Shown here in pieces: positions 24,632 to 30,946 of a DNA stretch of 30,946 nucleotides. The notes beneath the pieces are model-generated. The model saw nothing but the letters and a program-made list of their open reading frames with translations, was not told where the DNA came from and did not search any database. A program made the position numbers and the translations under genes. Location of the stretch: contig DATKSG010000072.1 of assembly GCA_035531775.1 (NCBI GenBank), positions 1 to 30,946 of the forward strand, given 5' to 3'. This DNA comes from DATKSG01 sp035531775 (lineage in GTDB: Bacteria; Actinomycetota; Acidimicrobiia; Acidimicrobiales; UBA8190). How positions within the stretch are numbered: position 1 is the first letter of the stretch; each line of letters starts with the position of its first letter.

Positions 24632-25104
24632 ACGCAGTCCCGGCACAGGCCCTTGTCGGCGTCGGCCAACTGGCTCGAGTGCTTGAGCAAGAAGCAAGAG
24701 GTGCACACGAACTCGTCGGCCTGCTTGGGCAGGACCCGCTCGGAGCCCTCGGAGCTGCTGTCGGCCTCGGGGACTTCCTCGTCCTCCTCCTCTTCCTCCA
24801 CGACCAGGCGCTCTTTCAGGATCTCGTCCAGGCTGGCCTCGACGTCCTCGTCGTCCACCTCCTCCTCGTCTTCGTCGCCCTCCTCGGCCGCCGCCGCCAC
24901 CGGCACGACCACGTCGGCATCGTCCTCGATGTCGTCGGCCACCACGGCCACGTCGGCAACGAGGTCCTCGCCCAGGGCGTCATCGAGGGGGTCGGCAAGG
25001 GGGTCAACGAGGTCCTCGTCCAAGAGGTCGTCGTCGGCGAGGTCCTCGAGGTCGTCGGCCTCGAGCTCCTCAGGTTCTTCCACTTCGTCCAGGTCGTCCG
25101 CCAT
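24628..25104 (-). CDS. DUF4193-type acidic zinc-ribbon protein
   Basis: 158 residues from the ATG at 25104 (a GTG at 25107 would add one), with AAGGG 5 nt upstream. Residues 1-115 are extremely acidic (long Glu/Asp runs), much longer than in the DUF4193 proteins I remember. The C-terminal 40 residues hold the family motif: VLPKQADEFVCTSCFLLKH, then a CRDC pair, giving a C-x2-C...C-x2-C zinc ribbon. Function is unknown; acidic-plus-zinc-ribbon layout suggests binding to a basic partner or to the transcription/translation machinery. It starts the minus-strand unit DUF4193, helical protein, GNAT, NUDIX. Confidence 0.85.
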   Translation of the reverse strand: MADDLDEVEEPEELEADDLEDLADDDLLDEDLVDPLADPLDDALGEDLVADVAVVADDIEDDADVVVPVAAAAEEGDEDEEEVDDEDVEASLDEILKERLVVEEEEEDEEVPEADSSSEGSERVLPKQADEFVCTSCFLLKHSSQLADADKGLCRDCV

Positions 25105-25135
25105 CACAGCCCTTCAGCAGGTCGTCTGACGCCGG

Positions 25136-25170
25136 GGGAGCATATCGGCTCCCTCCATGCGCACAATCAC
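25136..25170 (-). promoter_or_regulatory. Candidate promoter and operator of the DUF4193 unit
   Basis: On the minus strand TTGTGC, a spacer of about 16 bp, and TATGCT resemble -35 and -10 boxes upstream of the start at 25104. GGGAGC (25136-25141) and GCTCCC (25148-25153) form an inverted repeat around the -10 box, which could be an operator or early transcript hairpin. Confidence 0.3.
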
Positions 25171-25171
25171 C

Positions 25172-25192
25172 CCCCGGCCACCGTGGCCGGGG
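25172..25192. repeat. Perfect 9-bp inverted repeat with 3-nt loop
   Basis: CCCCGGCCA (25172-25180), CCG, TGGCCGGGG (25184-25192). No T-run on either side. It could be a Rho-independent-like terminator for the thyX-side transcript, or an operator. Confidence 0.5.
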
Positions 25193-25548
25193 TCAGGCGC
25201 GACGAGGGTGTCGGCCAGTTCGATACAGGGGGCGGTAGGGCCCGGGGACCTTTGGTGCCATCTCCACCTCGCCGACGCCGACGTTGGTGGGACGTTCTCT
25301 ACTCGGTCCCTCGGGCCACCCTCCGCCTCTCACAGCATCCCCCCCTCGAGCGACGCCCCACCGGTGTATCTGGCAGGACGGGGCATAGGGGCGTCTGGGA
25401 CTGCGTGGCACACTACGCCTCAACATCCCCATGTCGTCAAGCGCTGTTTGGCCGGTGCCCACCAGGGACTTCGCCTTCCGTCCCAGGTCAGCGCCTCGAC
25501 CATTTCTCGACCACCGGACGAGGTTTCCGCGCTCGGCCCCACCGCTGC

Positions 25549-25833
25549 TCAGCCGGCGCCACCCGGTGCCACCGGCGATGGCCCGCCGGCGCGTCGCGCC
25601 TCGGCGCGTCGCTCGGCGTCGATGCGCTCGAATTCGTAGAGGCCGTGGTCGACGAAGGACATGGCCTCGGCGATGACGCGATGTCCGGCCTGCTCGGCAA
25701 TGAGCCGATGCATCTGCTGGGCCACGTCGCGATAGGCCGGGTGGCCCTGCTGCCCCGAGCGCAGCTCCACCAGGTGCATGGCCTCGCGGGCGTTCATGTG
25801 CATGACATATCGCATCCGGAAGGCCAGGGCCAC
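25549..25833 (-). pseudogene. C-terminal segment of the ThyX-like gene, separated by an in-frame stop
   Basis: This frame directly continues the ThyX-like frame after a TAA at 25837-25839. It carries what looks like the normal C-terminal part: FRMRYVMHMNAREAMHLVEL then RSGQQGHPAYRDVA and HRLIAEQAGHRVIAEAMSF, including the N-A-R...H...L-R pattern of ThyX active sites. It could be read separately from a GTG at 25833, one codon after the stop, giving 94 residues. It may be a decayed tail, a separately translated subunit, or the result of one sequencing error. Confidence 0.75.
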
Positions 25834-25836
25834 GGC

Positions 25837-27195
25837 TTAGGAGGCCTGCTCCGGGCACACGCCGCACATGGCGTCGTACAGCTCGGCCGAGCGGGCCAGC
25901 GAGGCGCGGTACTCGTCGGCCACCCCTGACTCGGCCACGATGGCCGGCTCCTCGAAGCCCAGGTCAGTGCCGAGCTCCTGCCACTCGATGGTGAGCATGC
26001 GATGGCGTTGCAGGTCCCGGAAAGCCCCGTAGTCCGACACGATGTCGAAGCGGTACTCGGTGCGCTCGAAGGCCCGGCCCGGACGGTGCCGGCGGTTGCC
26101 TCGCTGGCCGACATAGGCCCTGGCCAGGGCCAGTCGGTCCTCGGCCCCGAGCCCCCGCACGCGCCGCAGCACCTCGTCGTCGGGCAACGCCATGTGGGGG
26201 TAACACATGGCGGCCAGCACCTTGTCCTCGCCCTCGGGGTCGAAGTCCACCAACCGGACACCGGCCTCGCCGCCACTGTCGGCGTGGTCGTGTCGGTCGG
26301 GCCACAGCCGGCCCACCACCTCGTCGGTCTGCTGGCGGGTGTCGGCCAGGTACTTCGCCCATGCCCCGCCGCGCGCCGGGATGTCCACGCGTTGGAGGAA
26401 GGACGGGATGACCTTGCGCAACTCCTCGAGCATCAGTTCGCCGTAGCGACGCGCCTCGGGCAATGGGTGCAGGCGCATGCGCAGCAGGAGCATCTCGTAG
26501 GACTGGCCGGTGCCGTAGATGCCGACGTTGGACAGCGAGGCGGCCGGCAGCAACCCGCGCAGGGCGTCGAGAGCCTTGGCCCTTACCGACTGGCGGTACA
26601 CGAAGTCGGAGTCGCCCGGCTGCTGGGGGAATTGGGACGACACCCAGGCCTGTACCTGCGGGAGCAGCGCGCCGTAGGTGTCGAACATACGGTCCATGTC
26701 GCCCACGTAGCGGGCCCCCAACGAGGAATCGAGGACGTCGGGGTCGCGGAAGTAGCGGTAGTGGCCGCCGGCCAAGCGGTTGTCGTAGGCGATGTAGCGG
26801 GTGGACTGCTCGAGATAGGCCATGAGCCGTCCCCACTCGAGCACCTTGGTGAGCACGTTCGACGCCTGCTCGCAGGCCAGGTGCACGCCACCGAGCTGGG
26901 CCACCGAATCGTCGCCGTACTCGAAGAACACCCGCTCGTAGAGCTCCTCGGCCCGCCGCAGGCCCACGGTGGCGTCGATGCCGGCGTCGCCGGTGACGTC
27001 GAGGTCCCCCACGAACTCGTCGAGGAAGAGCCGCCGCAGGCTCTTGGGCGAGCGCGAGTAGCGGGCGAACAGGGCGCCTTTGACCACCTCGGGCAGGTTG
27101 ACCAGGGCGAAGACGGGCCCGTCGAGGTTCGTGACGTACCGGCGGAGGACCTCAGATTCCTCGTCGGTGAAGCGCTCCTCGGCGTAGGGGAACAT
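25837..27195 (-). CDS. thyX: ThyX-like (FAD-dependent thymidylate synthase family) protein, N-terminal segment ending at an in-frame TAA
   Basis: 452 residues from the ATG at 27195 to a TAA. Two ThyX-like halves are visible: the first with LAYLEQSTRY-like sequence (MAYLEQSTRYIAYDNR, comparable to N-E-x-S-x-R-Y of the signature), the second with LQRHRMLTIEWQEL (comparable to R-H-R-x-x-S). Neither half has the whole RHRxxSxNExSxR motif, so this is the long tandem member of the family and may not be a true thymidylate synthase. ThyX itself makes dTMP from dUMP with FAD, NADPH and methylene-tetrahydrofolate. The conserved end of the protein lies beyond the stop in the same frame. It is 12 bp downstream of helY on the same strand. 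Confidence 0.75.
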   Translation of the reverse strand: MFPYAEERFTDEESEVLRRYVTNLDGPVFALVNLPEVVKGALFARYSRSPKSLRRLFLDEFVGDLDVTGDAGIDATVGLRRAEELYERVFFEYGDDSVAQLGGVHLACEQASNVLTKVLEWGRLMAYLEQSTRYIAYDNRLAGGHYRYFRDPDVLDSSLGARYVGDMDRMFDTYGALLPQVQAWVSSQFPQQPGDSDFVYRQSVRAKALDALRGLLPAASLSNVGIYGTGQSYEMLLLRMRLHPLPEARRYGELMLEELRKVIPSFLQRVDIPARGGAWAKYLADTRQQTDEVVGRLWPDRHDHADSGGEAGVRLVDFDPEGEDKVLAAMCYPHMALPDDEVLRRVRGLGAEDRLALARAYVGQRGNRRHRPGRAFERTEYRFDIVSDYGAFRDLQRHRMLTIEWQELGTDLGFEEPAIVAESGVADEYRASLARSAELYDAMCGVCPEQAS

Positions 27196-27204
27196 GCCCG
27201 GGCA

Positions 27205-27210
27205 ACACTA
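27205..27210 (-). promoter_or_regulatory. Candidate -10 box before the ThyX-like gene
   Basis: Minus-strand TAGTGT, 9 nt before the ATG at 27195. Its TAG is also the helY stop codon, so the match may be coincidental. Confidence 0.25.
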
Positions 27211-29283
27211 CGACGGGGTGCCGGGGCCGGTGGCGGACCCCGTCAGGGCTGCGGATCCTCCCGTCACCACCCCTCGCTCGAGCCCGGCGACCGCCTCGGA
27301 GGCGGCCCTGGCCGTGGTCGAATCGGGGGCCACCACCGCCACCTGGCGCAGCAAGTCCACCAACTGCTTGGCGTTGCGCACGAAGTCACCAGGTGCCAGC
27401 TCGGCCTTCTCCAGCACCAGCTGCAGCCGCTCCCCCGCCGCCCAGCGCATGGCCACCTCGCAGAAGCCGATGTCCACGGGCCGCGTGCGCGGTAGGTGCT
27501 GAGCCTCCTCGTCCTCTCGTAGTCGCTCGGCCAGAGCCTCGAGGCGGCCCAGGGAATTCCGCAGGGCGTTGGGCACGGTCCGCTCGGGCTTGAAGCGGCC
27601 GCTACGGGCCTCGAAGGTGCACGCCGACAGCGCTCCGGCCAGCGCCGGCGGCTCGAGCCCGTCGAGCAGCCCGTCGGCCAGGGCCTCGGCCACCAGCAGG
27701 TCGGACTCGTGGTAGATCCGGCTCAGCAGCGCTCCCCGATCGGTGAGACGCCAGGCGCCGACCTTCACGTGACCCCAGCGGTCGAGCAGGGCCAGGACGC
27801 GCTCGAGGCGCCGCGACAGCGCATCGTGGTGGGAGCGGTCGAGGAACTGGGCGAAGGAGCGGTCGAGGACGTAGTGGGCCTGGTCGGGCGGGTAGCGCCG
27901 CACCAGGTTCACGGCCAGGTTGTAAGTGGCCCGGAACGAGGACCGCAGGTCAGGCGCCGGGGAGGTGGCCAGGGCGGCCACCTCGGCCAGCGACAGGTGC
28001 ACGGACCAGGGCACCACGGCATGGCCCACCACGTCGAGGCCGCGCCGGCCGGCCCGCCCGGTCATCTGGGCGTATTCGCCCGACGTGAGCCCCGAGCGGC
28101 CGTGCTCGCGCACCTTGGTCAGGCGTTCGATGACCACCGAACGCGCCGGCATGTTGATGCCGAGCGCCAGGGTCTCGGTGGCGAAGACCACCTGGAGCAA
28201 GCCCGACGAGAAGCAGTCCTCCACGGCCAGGCGGAAGGCGGGGATCAGCCCGGCGTGGTGCGAGCCCACCCCGGCCTCGAGGCCGCTGATCCACGGGCCG
28301 TAGCCGAGCACCCGAAGCTCGTCGTCGGGCAACCCTTCGGTGTGAGCCTCGCATCGGCGACGGATCTCCCGGCGCTGTTCGGGGGTGGTGAGCCGAAGGC
28401 CGTCGGACAGGCACTGCCCCACGGCGTCGTCACAGGCGGCCCGGCTGAAGATGAAGACGATGGCCGGCAGCATCGACTCCTGGCCCAACGCCTCGATGAT
28501 CTCGGTGCGCCGCGGCGGGCTGAGCCGGGCGTGGCGCAGTCCTCCCGACTGGCGCCGCAGGCGCTCCACCCGGTCGTCGAGGGCACGAGCCCTCCGGTGC
28601 AGACGGCCGGCTTCGAGCACCGGGACCAGCTCCACCTTGCGGCTGCCTTTCTCGGCCACGGCCACGTGCTGCTGGAGCTGGACCGGTCGCCGATCCTCGG
28701 TCACCACCGTCACCGGGCCGCGGATGCTCTCGATCCACGCACCGAGCTCAGCGGCGTTGGACACGGTGGCCGACAGGCACACCAGCGTCACCTCGGGCGG
28801 GACCAGGATGATCACCTCCTCCCACACCGAGCCCCGGTACGGGTCCTGGAGGTAGTGCACCTCGTCGAGCACCACCAACCCGAGGCCGCGCAGGAGATCG
28901 GCCCGGGCGAAGAGCATGTTGCGCAACACTTCGGTGGTCATGACCACCACCGAAGCGTCGGCTTGATGCGACACGTCGCCGGTGAGCAGCCCCACGCGCC
29001 CGGGACCGTAAGCGGCGGCCAGCTCGGCGTGCTTCTGGTTGGACAGAGCCTTGAGCGGCGTGGTGTAGAAGGCCTTGGTGCGCTCGGCGAGGGCCCGGCC
29101 CACGGCGTAGTCCGCCACCACGGTCTTGCCCGAACCGGTTGGAGCCGACACGAGCACCGAGAACCCGCTGTCGAGCGCGTCGCAGGCCTCCACCTGAAAG
29201 GGGTCGAGAGGGAATCCCAGGCGGGCCAGTAGCGACGAGCGCACCGACCCGGTGACGGCGGCGTCGCCGTCAGGCTCGGGCAC
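27208..29283 (-). CDS. helY: HelY/Ski2-like DExH-box RNA helicase
   Basis: 691 residues from a GTG at 29283 that shares a base with the tatC stop; the longer frame upstream shadows tatC. Helicase motifs: Q-tip FQVEA at 29-33, Walker A APTGSGKT at 47-54, DEVH at 140-143, LSAT, then GVGSHHAGLIP, FATETLALGINMPAR and QMTGRAGRRG. The C-terminal part, from about residue 510, resembles the DSHCT domain of Mtr4/Ski2. Mycobacterial HelY is near 900 residues; here the stretch between the helicase core and DSHCT, where the arch-like insertion would be, is nearly absent. The tatA-tatC-helY order is as in Mycobacterium. Likely role: unwinding structured RNA for degradation or processing. Confidence 0.92.
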   Translation of the reverse strand: MPEPDGDAAVTGSVRSSLLARLGFPLDPFQVEACDALDSGFSVLVSAPTGSGKTVVADYAVGRALAERTKAFYTTPLKALSNQKHAELAAAYGPGRVGLLTGDVSHQADASVVVMTTEVLRNMLFARADLLRGLGLVVLDEVHYLQDPYRGSVWEEVIILVPPEVTLVCLSATVSNAAELGAWIESIRGPVTVVTEDRRPVQLQQHVAVAEKGSRKVELVPVLEAGRLHRRARALDDRVERLRRQSGGLRHARLSPPRRTEIIEALGQESMLPAIVFIFSRAACDDAVGQCLSDGLRLTTPEQRREIRRRCEAHTEGLPDDELRVLGYGPWISGLEAGVGSHHAGLIPAFRLAVEDCFSSGLLQVVFATETLALGINMPARSVVIERLTKVREHGRSGLTSGEYAQMTGRAGRRGLDVVGHAVVPWSVHLSLAEVAALATSPAPDLRSSFRATYNLAVNLVRRYPPDQAHYVLDRSFAQFLDRSHHDALSRRLERVLALLDRWGHVKVGAWRLTDRGALLSRIYHESDLLVAEALADGLLDGLEPPALAGALSACTFEARSGRFKPERTVPNALRNSLGRLEALAERLREDEEAQHLPRTRPVDIGFCEVAMRWAAGERLQLVLEKAELAPGDFVRNAKQLVDLLRQVAVVAPDSTTARAASEAVAGLERGVVTGGSAALTGSATGPGTPS

Positions 29284-30032
29284 TACCGGCGCAGGACCTT
29301 GCCGATGACGATGGACACCTCGTAGAAGAGGTACAGCGGCACCGCCAGCGCCATCATCGAGAACGGGTCGCCGCTCGGGGTTATCACGGCGGCCAGGACC
29401 ACGATGAGCACGATGGCCCACCGGCGCCAGGCCGACAACCGCGCCGGGGTGAGCACGCCGGCCAGCTCCAGGGACACCAGCAGCACCGGGAACTCGAAGG
29501 TCAGACCGAATACGACCATCAGGGCCACTATGAGCCCGAGGTAGCGGTTGGGATCGTAGATCTGTCGGAGCGTCGGGCCGCCGATGTGCGACAGGAAGGA
29601 CAGGGCGTGGGGAAAGGTGAAGTAGGCCAGCACTGCGCCGGCGGTGAACAGCACGATCGAGACCACCACGAACGGGATGGCGTAACGCTTCTCGTTGCGG
29701 TGCAGGCCCGGCGTGATGAAGCGCCACAACTCCCACAAGATGACCGGCGACGCCAGGAACAGCCCGCCGTAGGCGGCCAGCTTGATGCGCAGCGACAGGC
29801 CGTCCAAAGGACCGGTGACATACAGCTGGCATCGCGTCGTGACGTGGCAGTACGGGGACTGGAGGAAGTGCAGCAGGTGCGGGTACAGCACGAAGCAGAC
29901 GGTGGCTCCGGCCATGAAGGCGAGGACGGTGACCACCAGCCGACGGCGCAGCTCGGCCAGGTGCTCGCCCAGGGTCATGGCCTGGGGAGAGCTTCGGCGA
30001 CGACGCGCCCAGGCTGGGAGTCGGATGGCCAT
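29283..30032 (-). CDS. tatC: Twin-arginine translocase subunit TatC
   Basis: 249 residues with six hydrophobic helices. Family blocks: MTLGEHLAELRRRL at the N-terminus, SPVILWELWRFITPGL, the periplasmic loop before PNRYLGLIVALMVVFGLTFEFPVL, and ITPSGDPFSMMALAVPLYLFYE at the end. TatC is the receptor for folded proteins with an RR signal. The ATG at 30032 gives a short basic N-terminus (PAWARRRRS). It lies 20 bp after tatA and overlaps helY by 1 bp. Confidence 0.96.
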   Translation of the reverse strand: MAIRLPAWARRRRSSPQAMTLGEHLAELRRRLVVTVLAFMAGATVCFVLYPHLLHFLQSPYCHVTTRCQLYVTGPLDGLSLRIKLAAYGGLFLASPVILWELWRFITPGLHRNEKRYAIPFVVVSIVLFTAGAVLAYFTFPHALSFLSHIGGPTLRQIYDPNRYLGLIVALMVVFGLTFEFPVLLVSLELAGVLTPARLSAWRRWAIVLIVVLAAVITPSGDPFSMMALAVPLYLFYEVSIVIGKVLRR

Positions 30033-30052
30033 CGACTTCCCGGGCCCGAGGC

Positions 30053-30490
30053 TCAGTTCATGCTCGGGTCATCGGGAACAGCCGGCAGCAGCCCATCGCT
30101 CACCGGAGCCGGGGGCGGCGGCGCGGTGGCGCCCGGCGGCGCGGTGGCGCCCGGCGGCGCGGGGGCGTCCGGCGGCGGCTCGGGGAGCGGCTCACTGCGG
30201 TCGCCCGTCGGCGAGGACGGGGTCTGGGCCGACGCCTGGGCCCGCTCGTGCTCATCAGCCAGCCGGTCGAGGAAGGCCAGAGGCGAGCGCACGGCCTGGG
30301 CCACGTGGTGGGCCGGGGGGAGGTCGGGGAAGACGTCGCGCACTTCGGTCTCGAGCCGGGCCCGGAACCGGCGCAGGTCGCCCCAGGCTCCGCCGATCTG
30401 CCGGGCCATGCCCGGCAGCTTCTCGGGGCCCAACACGATCAAGGCGATGACCAGGACGACCAGGATCTTGGCCGGGCTGAGCGTCAGCAT
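30053..30490 (-). CDS. tatA: TatA/TatB family translocase subunit
   Basis: 145 residues. The N-terminal helix (SPAKILVVLVIALIVL) is followed by GPEKLPGMARQIGG and an amphipathic helix (LRRFRARLETEVRDV), the Hcf106/TatA signature. The length and a longer helical part are more like TatB, so the tatA symbol is uncertain. The C-terminal half is Pro/Ala-rich with an 18-bp direct repeat (PPGATA units). Together with TatC it forms the Tat translocon; no second small Tat subunit is in the window. Confidence 0.93.
   Translation of the reverse strand: MLTLSPAKILVVLVIALIVLGPEKLPGMARQIGGAWGDLRRFRARLETEVRDVFPDLPPAHHVAQAVRSPLAFLDRLADEHERAQASAQTPSSPTGDRSEPLPEPPPDAPAPPGATAPPGATAPPPPAPVSDGLLPAVPDDPSMN
30121..30156. 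repeat. 18-bp direct repeat in the tatA 3' region
   Basis: Two identical copies, 30121-30138 and 30139-30156, encode the duplicated Pro-Gly-Ala-Thr-Ala-Pro block of the Tat subunit tail. Confidence 0.75.
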
Positions 30491-30539
30491 GACGGTGACG
30501 AGTCTACGGCGACCGCCGGTGCTGTCCCCACCGGCCTGA

Positions 30540-30908
30540 TCAGAAGAAGTGCAGGTGCGACAGGGGCCAGATCCGCATGACCACCCGGCCCACGATCAGC
30601 GACCTCGAAATGGGGCCGAAGTAGCGGCTGTCTTGGGAGTTGGTGCGGTTGTCCCCCATGACGTAGTACTCCCCCGCCGGCACCGTCATAGGCGAGATGC
30701 CGTCGGTGACCGTTCCCGCTGGCAGCCATGGCTCCTTCAGGGGCTTGCCGTCGATGACGACGTGCCCGTCGGCCGAGGAGATGGAATCCCCCGGCAGCCC
30801 GATGACTCGCTTCACGAGGTCCTTGATGTTCTCGGCCGAGGTCTCCCTCGGCGGCCGGCCGAACACCACGATGTCGCCCCGGTGCACGGAATGCAGGTGG
30901 TAGCTCAC
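30540..30908 (-). CDS. lepB: Signal peptidase I, catalytic-lysine portion
   Basis: 122 residues from a possible GTG at 30908, but this is really the body of a larger gene. It contains box C/D-like VHRGDIVVF and DLVKRVIGLPGDSI, whose Lys is the general base, then GEYYVMGDNRTNSQDSRYFGPI (box E, in shorter blocks MGDNRTNS and DSRYFG). The product removes signal peptides from exported proteins at the outer membrane face. The N-terminal part with the membrane anchor and the catalytic Ser lies in another frame and beyond the window edge. The stop (30540-30542) is 49 bp from the tatA start on the same strand. Confidence 0.85.
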   Translation of the reverse strand: MSYHLHSVHRGDIVVFGRPPRETSAENIKDLVKRVIGLPGDSISSADGHVVIDGKPLKEPWLPAGTVTDGISPMTVPAGEYYVMGDNRTNSQDSRYFGPISRSLIVGRVVMRIWPLSHLHFF

Positions 30909-30946
30909 CTTTCGACCAGGATCCGGTCGCCGATCATGAGGGTGGG
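30905..30946 (-). pseudogene. lepB: Signal peptidase I, upstream portion in a different frame
   Basis: Reading from the edge, minus strand, gives PTLMIGDRILVER followed by a TGA (30905-30907). PTL...GDRILV is the sequence that follows the catalytic Ser in signal peptidase I, and the next residues of the normal protein, LSYHLH-like, occur one frame away. Adding a single base near 30907 would join the two parts into VERLSYHLH. The junction GTGA looks like a coupled start-stop, so either a frameshift mutation or sequencing error, or a genuinely split gene. Confidence 0.7.

Larger units (their letters stand above)
25108..25548. other. Intergenic stretch, no gene recognised
   Basis: About 440 bp between the end of the ThyX-like C-terminal part and the DUF4193 start. 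Open frames here do not show the codon bias of neighbouring genes. I see no tRNA, RNase P, tmRNA or riboswitch signature. It contains C-runs and the inverted repeats listed separately, and it may hold the 3' region of the thyX-like transcript and the promoter of the DUF4193 unit, or an unrecognised small RNA. Confidence 0.5.

Noticed and set aside
25108..25548. RNase P RNA, tmRNA, SRP RNA or tRNA in the long gap
   Set aside because: None of the conserved blocks I know (for example GAGGAAAGTC of RNase P or GGTTCGA of tRNA T-arms) is present. AGTTCGAT at 25218 has no matching stem.
25193..25867. Long minus-strand open frame of about 224 codons over the gap
   Set aside because: It is Arg/Gly/Pro-rich, overlaps the ThyX-like C-terminal frame and has the composition of a high-GC shadow frame.

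Overview
The window looks like a chromosomal segment of a high-GC actinobacterium, plausibly of the Acidimicrobiia. This is inferred from strong G/C third-position codon use, many GTG starts, an FtsR-type MerR regulator beside glycine-cleavage genes, a DUF4193 zinc-ribbon protein, and a tatA-tatC-helY order that I know from mycobacteria. There is no phage, insertion sequence, CRISPR array, rRNA or tRNA that I can support.

Layout. Positions 1-6941 form a rightward operon for a branched-chain-amino-acid-type ABC importer: a solute-binding protein cut by the window edge, a fused LivH-LivM permease, a fused LivF-LivG ATPase, and a secreted membrane-anchored protein of unknown role. A gamma-carbonic-anhydrase-like protein (6997) and a convergent DUF2889-like gene follow. 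Positions 8324-13258 hold ftsR, a small nuclease-like gene, gcvT, gcvPA and gcvPB. Positions 13293-17774 hold accessory metabolism: a LimB-like flavin monooxygenase, a class II aldolase, an XRE regulator, an amidohydrolase and a lipoprotein. After the AT-rich spot at 17874-17901 come an alpha/beta hydrolase, a hotdog thioesterase, a LmbE-type deacetylase, an HtrA-type protease, a glycine/arginine-rich protein, GNAT and NUDIX genes, two linked actinobacterial small proteins, a ThyX-like gene interrupted by a stop codon, helY, tatC, tatA and a frame-disrupted lepB running off the right edge.

The most notable signal is a 28-bp XerC/XerD-type site (candidate dif) at 17874-17901. It lies between two convergent genes, in one of the few AT-rich patches of the window. 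Gene orientation switches there: 12 of 16 genes to its left point right and 11 of 14 to its right point left, so both arms mostly point at the site. This is what a replication terminus predicts.

Other points of interest are two genes (thyX-like and lepB) split by a stop or frame break, each with a GTG restart at the break; a recurrent TANNNT hexamer 6-9 nt before start codons that suggests leaderless transcripts; a zinc-finger-like tail on the permease; a carbonic-anhydrase-like protein lacking the third zinc histidine; and a perfect 9-bp hairpin just inside gcvPB. Genes are tightly packed, with GTGA or TGATG junctions in the liv, gcv, NUDIX/GNAT and DUF4193 pairs, so translational coupling is probably common.
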